From: Acidobacteriota bacterium
Lineage (GTDB): Bacteria > Acidobacteriota > Vicinamibacteria > Vicinamibacterales > UBA2999
Assembly: GCA_016192845.1 (NCBI GenBank)
Contig: JACPTI010000093.1
Coordinates: forward strand, 20,432-84,431
DNA length: 64,000 nucleotides
Direction: 5' to 3'
The notes below the pieces were generated by a model, which ran no database searches, was not told the DNA's origin, and saw nothing but the letters and a program-made list of their open reading frames with translations. Position numbers and translations under genes: made by a program. Positions 53,532 to 63,943 of this stretch are shown here, one piece after another (the stretch's first letter is position 1; every line of letters starts with the position of its first letter).

Positions 53532-53559
53532 ATTATGGGTGAGATTTTCTTGATGTCAA
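53532..53559 (-). promoter_or_regulatory. Near-consensus sigma-70-type promoter for the second tiny ORF
   Basis: On the minus strand TTGACA (53554-53559), a 16 bp spacer and CATAAT (53532-53537), only one base from the -10 consensus. A second TTGACA lies about 24 bp further upstream. This is one of the best promoter matches in the window. The 140 bp beyond it (53560-53701) hold no gene I can support. Confidence 0.75.
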
Positions 53560-53701
53560 GCACAAAAGCGCGCTCTTTGTCAAAAAACGCGCGATCGAGG
53601 CGAGTCCATTCGCGCGCCATCTGTCAAGTTTCACGCTCTGATGTGAAGTGTCGGATGAAGACGTACGGAACCGTAGGGCCGACGCGCCCGCCAGCTCGCG
53701 T

Positions 53702-54856
53702 TTACCGTCGCATCGCGCGGAGCGCGGCGCGTGCGCGCGCGGCAACTCGGAGCGGGTCGCGCGGACCCGCAGCGGCGATTGCGTCGCCGTAGGCCGCCGC
53801 CGCGTCGGCGCGGCGGCCGGCGCGATCGAGCGCCTGACCGAGTTGCAGGTGGGCGCGCGCCAGCGCGCCGAACGGCGCTGCCGGTCGCCCCGCGATGACC
53901 GCGCGCAGGTGTTCGATTGCGGCGTCGGTCTCCCCGAGGCGATCGAGCTGCAGCGCGGCACCGAGGCGCGCGGACGCTTCCGCCAGCGCAGGCTCGGCGA
54001 CCTGCCCCTCGTGCGCCGCGTCGAACAGCGTCTGCCATGCCTCGAGGCTCGCCTTCACATCGTGCAGATAGACGTCGTGGAGATCGGCGATCGCCTGCCG
54101 AAAGTGCGGGTTCCGCGGGTGCCGGGCCTGCAGATCGCGGAGCAGCGCGAGCGCACGCTCGGGCCGTTTCTCGTACCAGAGATAGATGAGGTGGAGCTGG
54201 TAGTCAGCCTCGCTGCGGAGCAGCGCACCCGCGCGCTGGGCCCGCAGCATTTCCTGGAGCCCCCTCGCCCGGTCGCCGCCGGGCAGCAGCAGGAGCCAGC
54301 GCAGCATCTTGAGGATGGCCGGCGCCACGTCCGCGTAATAGTGGTAGAGGCCGAGTCCGAAGTAAGCGTCGGCCATGTCCGGATCGAGCGCGGACGCGCG
54401 CTCGAGCGCCGACTTGATCCGCTTGCCGTCGCGCGCTGCCGCGAAGCGCTCCCCGCGAAGCACCCGCCACTGCGCCCTCGCGCCGTAGGCTCCTGCCAGG
54501 TAGAACCACACTTCTGCGCGCTCCGGTTCGCGCGCCGTCCAGGCGGCGGTGGCGGCAATCGCCGCCTCGGCGCGTTTCTGGAAGTCGGCGTCGCGGGCCG
54601 TGTTGAGCGGATCGAGCTGAATGCGCCACCAGACCGCCACCACCTCGAGCAGCCGACACGCCTCGGTCGGGGCGGGGGGGCAGGCGCGGGCGACGAGCGG
54701 CGGTACCTCCTCGAACCGGGCGTCGAAAATCGCGTCGTAGACGCGAGCCAGCTCGGTGGCCGCCGTCAAGCCGCGCGTCGGCTGCGGGTGCGCTACGGGC
54801 GCGGCGAGAACTCCGAGCGCACACGCGCCAACAACACCGCCACGGAATACCGACAC
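53702..54856 (-). CDS. TPR-repeat exported protein
   Basis: A 384-residue protein starting at a GTG with a signal peptide (GVVGACALGVLAAPVAHPQ) and continuing with helical TPR-like repeats: WWRIQLDPLNTARDADFQ, AAWTAREPERAEVWFYLAGA, ASALDPDMADAYFGLGLYHY, YLWYEKRPERALALLRDLQA, ALAEASARLGAALQLDRLGE and DAAIEHLRAVIAGRP. Such proteins serve as periplasmic scaffolds. The open frame extends upstream through repeat island R9 and beyond, but no start there has family support. It precedes no clear operon partner on its downstream side; ddl lies upstream in the same orientation. Function unknown. Confidence 0.75.
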   Translation of the reverse strand: MSVFRGGVVGACALGVLAAPVAHPQPTRGLTAATELARVYDAIFDARFEEVPPLVARACPPAPTEACRLLEVVAVWWRIQLDPLNTARDADFQKRAEAAIAATAAWTAREPERAEVWFYLAGAYGARAQWRVLRGERFAAARDGKRIKSALERASALDPDMADAYFGLGLYHYYADVAPAILKMLRWLLLLPGGDRARGLQEMLRAQRAGALLRSEADYQLHLIYLWYEKRPERALALLRDLQARHPRNPHFRQAIADLHDVYLHDVKASLEAWQTLFDAAHEGQVAEPALAEASARLGAALQLDRLGETDAAIEHLRAVIAGRPAAPFGALARAHLQLGQALDRAGRRADAAAAYGDAIAAAGPRDPLRVAARARAALRAMRR

Positions 54857-54920
54857 ACTCAGCCACCGAGAACACAAGAAGGATTTTCTCGGTGTCTCGG
54901 TGCCTCGGTGGTACGTATTC
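54845..54920. repeat. Inverted word-repeat island R9 (CTCGGTG / CACCGAG)
   Basis: One arm has AGCCACCGAG, the other CTCGGTGT, CTCGGTGC, CTCGGTGG at an 8 bp period; outermost GAATAC and GTATTC pair. Its minus-strand sequence ACGTACCACCGAGGC...CCGAGACACCGAG is nearly identical to that of island R10 between secD and secF. It overlaps the start of the TPR gene and the last codons of ddl. Confidence 0.85.
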
Positions 54921-55998
54921 ACGTGATGCTCGTGCGCAGCTGCTGTTTCTCGGCATGCCGCTCGAGCGCCAGGGTGATGAGCCGATCGAGGAGCGCCGGA
55001 TAGGGGACCCCCGATGCCTCCCACAGCTTCGGGTACATGCTGATGGTGGTGAAGCCCGGAATCGTGTTGACCTCGTTGACGAACAGCTCGCCGGTGGCGC
55101 GCGACAGCAGGAAATCGACGCGCGCCATGCCCGCGCCTTCGACGGCGCGGAACGCCTCGACAGCCAGCCGCCTGAGGGTCGCCGCCTGTTCCTCCGTGAG
55201 CGGCGCCGGGATCAGCAGCCGCGAGCCTTCATCGAGATACTTGGCCTCGTAGTCGTAGAACTCGCGCGACGGGATGATTTCGCCCGGGACCGACGCCTGC
55301 GGCTCGTCGTTCCCCAGCACGGCGCATTCGATCTCGCGCGCGTCGGGCACCGCCGCTTCGATCACGATCTTGCGATCGAACGCGAGCGCCAGTGTCATCG
55401 CCTCGGCAAAGTCGGCGTCCGATTTCGCTTTCGAGATCCCGACGCTCGATCCGAGGTTGGCCGGCTTGACGAACACGGGGTAGCCGAGCGCGCGCGACAC
55501 GCGCGCCGTGATCCCCGTCGCGTCGCGCTCCCAGTCGCGCCGCAGCACGACCTCGTGCCGCACGATCGGCAGCCCACACGCGGCAAACAGCGTCTTCATC
55601 ACCGCCTTGTCCATGGCAACCGCCGACCCGAGGACGCCCGCGCCGACGTACGGGACGTTGGCGAGCTCCAGCAGTCCCTGGACGGTGCCGTCCTCGCCGT
55701 ACGGCCCGTGCAGCACCGGAAAGACGACATCGATGCCCGTGCCGGTGACGGCGGCCGACGGCTCGACCGGCTGGAGCGCCTCGCTGCGTGTCTGCTCCAG
55801 GATCTCTGCGGCCGACAGCGCCCGCGGCGCCTTCGCGCCAAGCGTCCAGCGGCCGTCCTTTTCGATCCGGATCGGCACCGCCTCGTACCGCGTGCCGTCG
55901 AGGTGCTTGAAGATGGACGCTGCGGACGCGACCGACACCTCGTGCTCGCCCGATCGCCCGCCGTAGATGACGCCGACACGCAGTTTTTTCACGGTCAT
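54919..55998 (-). CDS. ddl: D-alanine--D-alanine ligase Ddl
   Basis: A 359-residue ATP-grasp enzyme: VGVIYGGRSGEHEVSVASAA at the N-terminus, VVFPVLHGPYGEDGTVQGLL, the glycine-rich GYPVFVKPANLGSSVGISKA, VIEAAVPDAREIECAVLGND and MARVDFLLSRATGELFVNEV with NTIPGFTTISMYPKLWEASG (metal and phosphate-binding loop). It joins two D-alanines for peptidoglycan. A GTG at 56007 is possible; the ATG at 55998 is preferred. It is divergent from tgt across 41 bp. The C-terminus (EKQQLRTSIT) runs to the edge of island R9. Confidence 0.96.
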   Translation of the reverse strand: MTVKKLRVGVIYGGRSGEHEVSVASAASIFKHLDGTRYEAVPIRIEKDGRWTLGAKAPRALSAAEILEQTRSEALQPVEPSAAVTGTGIDVVFPVLHGPYGEDGTVQGLLELANVPYVGAGVLGSAVAMDKAVMKTLFAACGLPIVRHEVVLRRDWERDATGITARVSRALGYPVFVKPANLGSSVGISKAKSDADFAEAMTLALAFDRKIVIEAAVPDAREIECAVLGNDEPQASVPGEIIPSREFYDYEAKYLDEGSRLLIPAPLTEEQAATLRRLAVEAFRAVEGAGMARVDFLLSRATGELFVNEVNTIPGFTTISMYPKLWEASGVPYPALLDRLITLALERHAEKQQLRTSIT

Positions 55999-56027
55999 GA
56001 CGCGCACGCTTTAGCCATCGCGACCGG

Positions 56028-56033
56028 TAGTAT
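56028..56033 (+). promoter_or_regulatory. -10 box 6 nt before the tgt GTG
   Basis: TAGTAT-CTTAAC-GTG. Transcription would start at or next to the GTG, so the long tgt-yajC-secDF-uppP operon may begin with a leaderless cistron. Confidence 0.55.
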
Positions 56034-56039
56034 CTTAAC

Positions 56040-57197
56040 GTGCAATCTTTCAGCTTCTCGGTGCGCGCCACCGACGGCGACGCCCGGCTCGGCGAGCTGC
56101 ACACCCCGCACGGGATCGTCCAGACGCCCGCCTTCATGCCCGTCGGCACGCAGGGCGCCGTCAAGGCGGTCCGCCACCTGGAGCTCGAGGAGGCGGGCGC
56201 CGAAATCATCCTGGCCAACACGTACCACCTGCTTCTGCGTCCGGGCGACGAGCTCATCGCGCGGCGCGGCGGCCTGCACGGGTTCATCGGCTGGGCGCGT
56301 CCGATCCTGACCGACAGCGGCGGCTTCCAGGTCTACAGCCTGGCGCAGCGGCGCGTGGTGACCGAGGAGGGCGCCGATTTCCAGTCGCATCTGGACGGCA
56401 CGCGGTACCTGCTGACGCCGGAGCGCGCCACCGACGTCCAGGCGCGCCTCGGTTCCGACATCGCCATGGTGCTCGACGAGTGCCTGGCGCTGCCGGCAAC
56501 GCGCGACGAGGCCGCCATCGCGATGGCGCGGTCGGTTCGATGGGCGGAGCGCTGCCGGCGCCGCCTGCTCGCGCTGCGGGACGGCGCCGTGCCGGACGTG
56601 CGGGCATCGAACCCCGGACAGGCGCAGTTCGGCGTCGTGCAGGGTGGGGCGTTTCAGGACCTGCGGGACGAGAGCGTCGATGCCACGGTGGCGATCGGCT
56701 TCGAGGGGTACGCCATCGGCGGTCTGAGCGTCGGCGAGCCGGTCGATCAGATGTACGCGGTGGCGAGCGCGACCGCGCGGCGGCTCCCGGCGGATCGGCC
56801 GCGGTACCTGATGGGCGTCGGCGCGCCCGAAGATCTGGTCGAGTGCGTCGCCCGCGGCATCGACATGTTCGACTGCGTGCTGCCGACGCGCAACGCCCGC
56901 AACGGCCAGCTCTTCACCAGCCAAGGGCGAATCAACATCAAAAACGTCAGATACGCGGAAGACGACGATCCGCTCGACCCGCAGTGCGGGTGCTACACCT
57001 GCCGCCACCACTCACGGGCGTATCTGCGGCACCTGTATCTGGCGGGCGAGATGACGGCCGCTGTCCTTAACACGTTGCACAACCTCAGCTTCTACCTTGA
57101 CAGCATGCGGAGGATCAGGGACGCTATAGCGTTTCGGACCTTTGCGACTTTCAGGCAGGAGTTTCTGCTCTCGGCTGGGTCTGCCGGAACGCCTTAA
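56040..57197 (+). CDS. tgt: tRNA-guanine transglycosylase Tgt
   Basis: A 385-residue enzyme exchanging guanine for preQ1 at tRNA position 34. FMPVGTQGAVKAV, LANTYHLLLRPGDELIARRG, ILTDSGGFQVYSLA (nucleophile and binding Asp region), GSDIAMVLDECLALP, FGVVQGGAFQDLR, GYAIGGLSVGEP, PRYLMGVGAPEDLVECVARG, GIDMFDCVLPTRNARNG (catalytic Asp), and the zinc cluster CGCYTCRHHSRAYLRHL complete the family pattern. GTG start at 56040. It leads the operon continuing with yajC, secD and secF. The last codons lie within a tandem hairpin repeat (57183-57243). No in-frame alternative start is needed. Confidence 0.97.
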   Translation: MQSFSFSVRATDGDARLGELHTPHGIVQTPAFMPVGTQGAVKAVRHLELEEAGAEIILANTYHLLLRPGDELIARRGGLHGFIGWARPILTDSGGFQVYSLAQRRVVTEEGADFQSHLDGTRYLLTPERATDVQARLGSDIAMVLDECLALPATRDEAAIAMARSVRWAERCRRRLLALRDGAVPDVRASNPGQAQFGVVQGGAFQDLRDESVDATVAIGFEGYAIGGLSVGEPVDQMYAVASATARRLPADRPRYLMGVGAPEDLVECVARGIDMFDCVLPTRNARNGQLFTSQGRINIKNVRYAEDDDPLDPQCGCYTCRHHSRAYLRHLYLAGEMTAAVLNTLHNLSFYLDSMRRIRDAIAFRTFATFRQEFLLSAGSAGTP

Positions 57198-57243
57198 CAG
57201 CGTTCCTTGAGGTCTACCGGAACGCCTTGACGGCCGTTCCTTG
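57183..57243. repeat. Tandem 27/28 bp hairpin repeat between tgt and yajC
   Basis: Two copies of CCGGAACGCCTT.AC.G..CGTTCCTTGA (57183-57209 and 57216-57243). Each can pair GGAACG with CGTTCC. The first copy contains the tgt stop codon. Confidence 0.75.
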
Positions 57244-57263
57244 AAACGCCCGTCGCTCGATTC

Positions 57264-57605
57264 ATGAACTGGCACATACCGACACTTCTGGCCATGGGCG
57301 CGCCTGGGCCCGGCGCTCCGGGCGCCTGGGTGCAGCTCGTCCCTTTCGTGCTCGTCCTGGCGATCTTCTATTTCCTCATCCTGCAGCCGATGAGGCGGCG
57401 GCAGCACAAAGTACGGGAATTCCTGGCGGCGCTGAAGGTGGGCGACCGCATCGTCACCTCCGGCGGCCTGTTCGGGACGATCACCCGGCTGAGCGACCAG
57501 TCGGTCCAGATCCAGGTGGCCGACAAGGTTCGCATTGAGATTGCGCGCAATGCCATCGTTGGCTACCAGGGACAGGAGCCGGTGGCGACGGAGAAACAAT
57601 CGTGA
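57264..57605 (+). CDS. yajC: Preprotein translocase accessory subunit YajC
   Basis: A 113-residue protein: a short exported N-terminus, one transmembrane helix (LVPFVLVLAIFYFLILQPMRR) with the conserved FYFLIxQPMRRRxK motif, and a small cytoplasmic domain (LKVGDRIVTSGGLFGTITRL, VRIEIARNAIVGYQ). YajC associates with SecDF and AcrB-type complexes. It is placed immediately before secD, with which it shares a GTGA overlap. The initial MNWHIPTLLAMGAPGPGAPG segment is longer than usual. Start ATG at 57264 follows the repeat at 57183-57243 by 20 bp. Confidence 0.95.
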   Translation: MNWHIPTLLAMGAPGPGAPGAWVQLVPFVLVLAIFYFLILQPMRRRQHKVREFLAALKVGDRIVTSGGLFGTITRLSDQSVQIQVADKVRIEIARNAIVGYQGQEPVATEKQS

Positions 57606-59161
57606 ACAAGAACCTGCGCTGGAGAGTGCTCACCATCCTGGCGGTCATCGGGCTCGCGATCTGGGCCTTCTATCCCCCGGCCGAGAAGGTCAACCTCGGG
57701 CTCGACCTCAAGGGCGGCGTCCACCTGATCATGCGCGTGCAGACCGACGCCGCGCTGCGGATCGAAACCGAGACGACGGTGGAGCGGCTGGCCGAGGCGC
57801 TTTCGCGCGCGGGCGTACAGTACTCGAAGCTGGAGGTCACCGCCCCGACGGAGTTCGTTGTCGAAGGCATCCAGAACGACCAGGCGTTCCGGCAGGCGTC
57901 GGTCGAGGTCGACACGGTGTTCACCCGCTCGCCGGGGGCGGGGCGCTACACGTACACGATGCGGCCGCTCATCGCCAACCAGCTGCGCGAGGAAGCGGTC
58001 ACGCAGGCGCTGCAGACGATCGAGCGCCGCGTCAACGAGCTCGGGGTCGTCGAGCCGATCGTGGCGCGGTACACCGCGGCCAACCAGATCCTCGTGCAGC
58101 TGCCCGGCGTCACGGATGTCCAGCGCGCGAAGGAGATCATCCGCTCCACGGCGCTGCTCGAGCTGAAGATCGTCGAAATGGGTCCATTTCCGTCTCAGGA
58201 GGCGGCGCAGCAGGCTTACAACAACAACGTGCCGCCGGACCTCGAGATCGTGCCCGGGTCGGAGGATCTGGCCTCGACCGGCGGCGGCACGCCGACCACT
58301 GTGTATTACGTCGTCCGCCGCGTGGCGCCGATCACCGGCCGCGACCTCCGGAACGCGCGGCCGTCGCTCGACGAGAACAGCCTGCCGGCGGTCGGCTTTT
58401 CGCTCAACCAGGACGGCGCGCGGCGGTTCGGCCAGCTGACGGAGCAGAACATCGGCCGCCAGCTCGCCATCATCCTCGACAACCGCGTCGTGTCGGCGCC
58501 GGTCATCCAGTCGCGCATCACCGATGAGGGGCAGATCACCGGCAGCTTCACACAGCAGGAGGCGGCCGACCTTTCGCTCGTGTTGCGCAGCGGCGCGCTG
58601 CCCGCGCCGATGGATTTCCTCGAGGAGCGGACGGTCGGACCCTCGCTCGGAGCCGAGTCGATTCGCGCGGGAGTGACGGCGTCGGTGGGCGGGCTGCTGC
58701 TCGTCGTCCTGTTCATGCTCTTCTATTACAGGATCACCGGGCTCAACGCGCTGACCTCGATCGTCGTCAACCTGCTGATTCTGCTCGGGATGATGGCGTA
58801 CCTCGGGGCAACGATGACGCTGCCGGGGTTCGCCGGCTTCATCCTGACGATCGGCATGGGCGTCGATTCGAACGTGCTGATCTTCGAGCGCATCAAGGAG
58901 GAGATGGGCACGGCGAAGGGCGTTCGCGCCGCCGTGAATGCCGGTTTCGACCGCGTCTGGTGGACGATTGTCGACACGCACGTCGCGTCGCTCATCGGCG
59001 CGTTGCTGCTGCTGAACTTCGGCACCGGCCCCATCCGCGGCTTCGCGATGACGCTGATCATCGGTCTGGCGTCGAATGTGTTCACCGCCGTCTTCGTCTC
59101 GCGGACGATGTTCGAGATGGTGCTGTCGCGCCGCGCACAACCACAGGCGTTGAGTATCTGA
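57602..59161 (+). CDS. secD: Protein translocase subunit SecD
   Basis: A 519-residue RND-family membrane protein: first helix (VLTILAVIGLAIWAFYPP), NLGLDLKGGVHLIMRVQTD (conserved D1 motif), a periplasmic head with NELGVVEPIVARYTAANQIL, then DNRVVSAPVIQSRITDEG and helices 2-6 including GVDSNVLIFERIKEEMG, GFDRVWWTIVDTHVASLI and FGTGPIRGFAMTLIIGLASN. It uses proton motive force to help SecYEG complete export. GTG start overlaps the yajC stop. Its C-terminus is followed by repeat island R10 before secF. Length is a little below the Escherichia protein, normal for other phyla. Confidence 0.97.
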   Translation: MNKNLRWRVLTILAVIGLAIWAFYPPAEKVNLGLDLKGGVHLIMRVQTDAALRIETETTVERLAEALSRAGVQYSKLEVTAPTEFVVEGIQNDQAFRQASVEVDTVFTRSPGAGRYTYTMRPLIANQLREEAVTQALQTIERRVNELGVVEPIVARYTAANQILVQLPGVTDVQRAKEIIRSTALLELKIVEMGPFPSQEAAQQAYNNNVPPDLEIVPGSEDLASTGGGTPTTVYYVVRRVAPITGRDLRNARPSLDENSLPAVGFSLNQDGARRFGQLTEQNIGRQLAIILDNRVVSAPVIQSRITDEGQITGSFTQQEAADLSLVLRSGALPAPMDFLEERTVGPSLGAESIRAGVTASVGGLLLVVLFMLFYYRITGLNALTSIVVNLLILLGMMAYLGATMTLPGFAGFILTIGMGVDSNVLIFERIKEEMGTAKGVRAAVNAGFDRVWWTIVDTHVASLIGALLLLNFGTGPIRGFAMTLIIGLASNVFTAVFVSRTMFEMVLSRRAQPQALSI

Positions 59162-59183
59162 GTCTTCGATGCGTTTTTCACTC

Positions 59184-59268
59184 CCACGTACCACCGAGGC
59201 TCCGAGACACCGAGGAATTCATTTCAATTCGTCCTCGGTGCCTCGGTGTCTCGGTGTTTCGTCGGGGC
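59184..59268. repeat. Inverted word-repeat island R10 between secD and secF
   Basis: ACGTACCACCGAGGCTCCGAGACACCGAGG on the left, then CTCGGTGC, CTCGGTGT, CTCGGTGT on the right. Nearly identical in sequence to island R9 (on the minus strand at 54845-54920). It separates two genes of one complex, which are directly adjacent in most genomes. Confidence 0.88.
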
Positions 59269-59285
59269 GAGGCCGGTAATAGGAC

Positions 59286-60265
59286 ATGCAGATTTTCAAG
59301 AGCCCCAATTACAACTTCATCCGCTGGCGCTGGCACGCGCTCGCGCTGTCGCTTACCGTGGTCGTCGCCGGGGCGGTCATGATGGCCACGCGCGGCCTGC
59401 CGCTCGGCATCGATTTCTCGGGCGGCACGATTGTCATCGTGCAGTTCGACGAGCCCGTCACCGAGGACCAGGTGCGCCGGGCAGGCACGGCCATCCCCGG
59501 CGACGTCGGGGTCCAGCAGTACGGCGCGCCGGAAGATCACGAGTGGCTGATCAGGTTGCCCCAGACGGAGGAGATCGAACAGGGCGCAAGCCTGGAGCAG
59601 GGCTCGCAGCAGATCGTGGAGTCGCTCCAGAAGGCCGGGCTGCCGAGCTTTCAGGTGATCAGCACCGAGATCGTCGGGCCGGTCATCGGCGCAGACCTGC
59701 AGCGCCGCGGCATCTACGCCACGCTGGCGGCGCTCGTCGCCATCATGCTCTACATCGCCGTCCGGTTCCGCTTGTCGTTCGCGCTGGGCGCGATTGCCGC
59801 CACGTTCCACGATATTCTGGTCACGCTCGCGTTCCTGACGTTCTTCGGGTACGAGCTGTCGCTCAACGTGGTCGCGGCGATCCTGGCCATCACAGGATAT
59901 TCGGTCAACGACACCATCGTCGTCTTCGATCGCGTCCGCGAGAACCTGCGCTCGATGCGCCGCGAGACCCTGGACCACGTCGTCAACGTGAGCGTGAACC
60001 AGACGCTGGCCCGCACCGTCATCACCTCGGGAACGACCTTTATGGCGGTGATGTCGCTGTACCTGTTCGGCGGCGAGGTGCTCCGGGGCTTTGCCTTCAC
60101 GATGCTCGTCGGGATCATCAGCGGGACGTATTCGACCGTGTTCATTGCCTCCGCGATTGCGATCATATTGAGCCAGCGCGGGCGCGCGGCGGCGGCCGCC
60201 GCCGCGCCAGCCCGCCGGCCAGAGGCGCGCCCGGGGCGCAAGGCGCGCGGCGCCCGGGCGTCCTA

Positions 60266-60266
<1 letters not shown>
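59286..60266 (+). CDS. secF: Protein translocase subunit SecF
   Basis: A 326-residue partner of SecD: first helix (ALALSLTVVVAGAVMMATRG), GIDFSGGTIVIVQFDE (the GGxxxxxxF motif), the periplasmic head and helices 2-6 with GYSVNDTIVVFDRVREN and SVNQTLARTVITSGTTFMAV. The C-terminal tail is basic and Ala-rich (QRGRAAAAAAAPARRPEARP), a cytoplasmic extension absent from many SecF proteins. The ATG at 59286 lies 17 bp after island R10; no strong ribosome site is seen. Its stop is at the edge of island R11. Role: pairs with SecD in the proton-driven step of export. Confidence 0.96.
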
Positions 60267-60343
<77 letters not shown>

Positions 60344-60344
60344 T

Positions 60345-61139
60345 GTGACGTACCTCATCGCCGCGCTGCTCGGGGTGATCCAGGGCCTGACGGAGTTTCT
60401 GCCTGTTTCGTCAACCGCGCACCTGCTGATCGGTGGCGAGGCCTTCGGCTACGACGACGACGCCTTCACCGTGATGATCCAGCTCGGGTCAATCCTCGCG
60501 CTCATGTGGCTGTACCGGGTCAAGATTGCGGCGGTCGCCGTCGGCCTGCCGTCGGACCCGGACGCGCGCCGGTTCGTGCTGATGCTGCTGGTGGCGTTCG
60601 CGCCGGCCGTCGTCGCTGGAGCGCTTCTGGGGGACTTCATCCAGACGGTGCTGTTCGACAGCCCATCGATCATCGCGGCGGCGCTGGTTGCCGGTGGAGC
60701 GGTCATGCTGGCCGTCGAGCGGTTCGGGCCCGCGCCGCGTGTGGCGGACGCGGAACGGACGCCGCTGGCCCGGGCGTTCGGCGTGGGGCTCTGCCAGGTG
60801 CTTTCGCTGATTCCGGGCGTCTCCCGGTCCGGCGCGACGATCATCGGCGGCATGGTGATGGGGCTGGATCGCGCGGCGGCCGCCGAGCTCTCGTTCTTTC
60901 TGGCAATGCCGACGATGATGGCAGCGTTCGTCTACAGCCTCGTGGACGTGTGGGATCAGCTCGCGCCCGAACGGGCGGCCGAGATCGCCGTTGGGTTTGT
61001 GATGGCCTTTGTCGCCGCCGCGGCCGTCGTCAGGCCGTTTCTGCGGTTCGTGGCGCGATCCGGGTTCGCGCCCTTCGCGTGGTATCGCATTGCGGCGGGC
61101 GCGGCCCTCTTCGTGGCCATTGCGGGAGGGTGGCTGTGA
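60345..61139 (+). CDS. uppP: Undecaprenyl-diphosphatase UppP (BacA)
   Basis: A 264-residue polytopic membrane phosphatase: LLGVIQGLTEFLPVSSTAHL (the ExxxE-like and PVSSTAH signature at residues ~10-27) and QVLSLIPGVSRSGATIIGGM (PGxSRSGxT), with the catalytic histidine in the first motif and arginine in the second. It dephosphorylates undecaprenyl pyrophosphate to recycle the cell-wall lipid carrier. GTG start lies directly after repeat island R11. Its stop overlaps the DUF502 gene (GTGA). Motifs and length are standard. Confidence 0.97.
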   Translation: MTYLIAALLGVIQGLTEFLPVSSTAHLLIGGEAFGYDDDAFTVMIQLGSILALMWLYRVKIAAVAVGLPSDPDARRFVLMLLVAFAPAVVAGALLGDFIQTVLFDSPSIIAAALVAGGAVMLAVERFGPAPRVADAERTPLARAFGVGLCQVLSLIPGVSRSGATIIGGMVMGLDRAAAAELSFFLAMPTMMAAFVYSLVDVWDQLAPERAAEIAVGFVMAFVAAAAVVRPFLRFVARSGFAPFAWYRIAAGAALFVAIAGGWL

Positions 61140-61786
61140 TCCAGTGGCTGCGCCGCCGGTTCATCACAGGCTTCTTCGTCACCGTCCCGCTCGTGATTAG
61201 CGTCGCTGCGCTCGTGTGGATCTTCAGCATCATTGATGGCTTCACCGCGCCGCTGACAGCCCGTGTACTGGGCCGGGAGGTGCCGGGCCTCGGGCTGCTG
61301 ATCACGCTGCTCGTGATCCTGGCGGTCGGCGCCGTGGCCACCAACGTCATCGGCCGGCGCGTCCTGGCCCGCGGCGAGGGGTGGCTGATGCGTGTGCCGG
61401 TCTTTCGCACGGTTTATGCGCCGGTCAAGCAGCTCGTGGCGGCGTTCTCGCCCGACAACGAGTACGGCTTCAAGCGCGTGGTGATGGTCGACGATCCCCG
61501 GTGCGGCCTGGTGATGGGGTTTCTGACCAAGGAGTTCACGATCGACCGCGGGCGCGGCGCGGAGGCGCTGGTCGCGGTGTACGTCCCCACGAATCACCTG
61601 TACCTCGGCGATGTGGTGGTCTACCCGCGGGAGAGCGTGTTCTTCCCGGACGTGTCGGTCGAAGAGGGCATTCGCATCTTTCTCACGGGCGGGATGTCGC
61701 TGCCGGACCAGGTCCACGGACGGAGCGGCAGCCCGCCGGCGCGCGCGTCGCTCGCGGGCCGGCGCCCCGAGGAGCCGGAGGTCTGA
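61136..61786 (+). CDS. DUF502 family membrane protein
   Basis: A 216-residue inner-membrane protein: RRRFITGFFVTVPLVISVAAL (first helix with the family's RxxFxTGxxVxxP start), a second helix LGLLITLLVILAVGAVATN, then a soluble C-terminal domain with MRVPVFRTVYAPVKQLV, GLVMGFLTKEF, VYVPTNHLYLGDVVVYPRES and the conserved VSVEEGIRIFLTGGM. Function is unknown; members occur beside membrane enzymes in many phyla. GTG start at 61136 overlaps the uppP stop. The hppA start follows its stop with no gap, giving a tightly coupled tail of the operon. Confidence 0.9.
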   Translation: MIQWLRRRFITGFFVTVPLVISVAALVWIFSIIDGFTAPLTARVLGREVPGLGLLITLLVILAVGAVATNVIGRRVLARGEGWLMRVPVFRTVYAPVKQLVAAFSPDNEYGFKRVVMVDDPRCGLVMGFLTKEFTIDRGRGAEALVAVYVPTNHLYLGDVVVYPRESVFFPDVSVEEGIRIFLTGGMSLPDQVHGRSGSPPARASLAGRRPEEPEV

Positions 61787-63865
<2,079 letters not shown>

Positions 63866-63879
63866 CCCGACTTTCGCAC

Positions 63880-63943
63880 AATAGGAGGTCCTATTCTCAT
63901 GCCACAGGCCTCCCGTCTGGGCCGGACACGGATGAACGCATAG
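63880..63943 (+). promoter_or_regulatory. Hairpin with embedded ribosome site and short ORF downstream of hppA
   Basis: AATAGGAGGTCCTATT (63880-63895) is a near-perfect hairpin holding a consensus AGGAGG. Three bases further an ATG (63899) opens a 14-codon ORF ending at 63943, directly followed by another ATG with a 14-codon ORF. The role is unclear; the next gene lies outside the window. It could be a leader peptide with a sequestered ribosome site for that gene. Confidence 0.35.
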
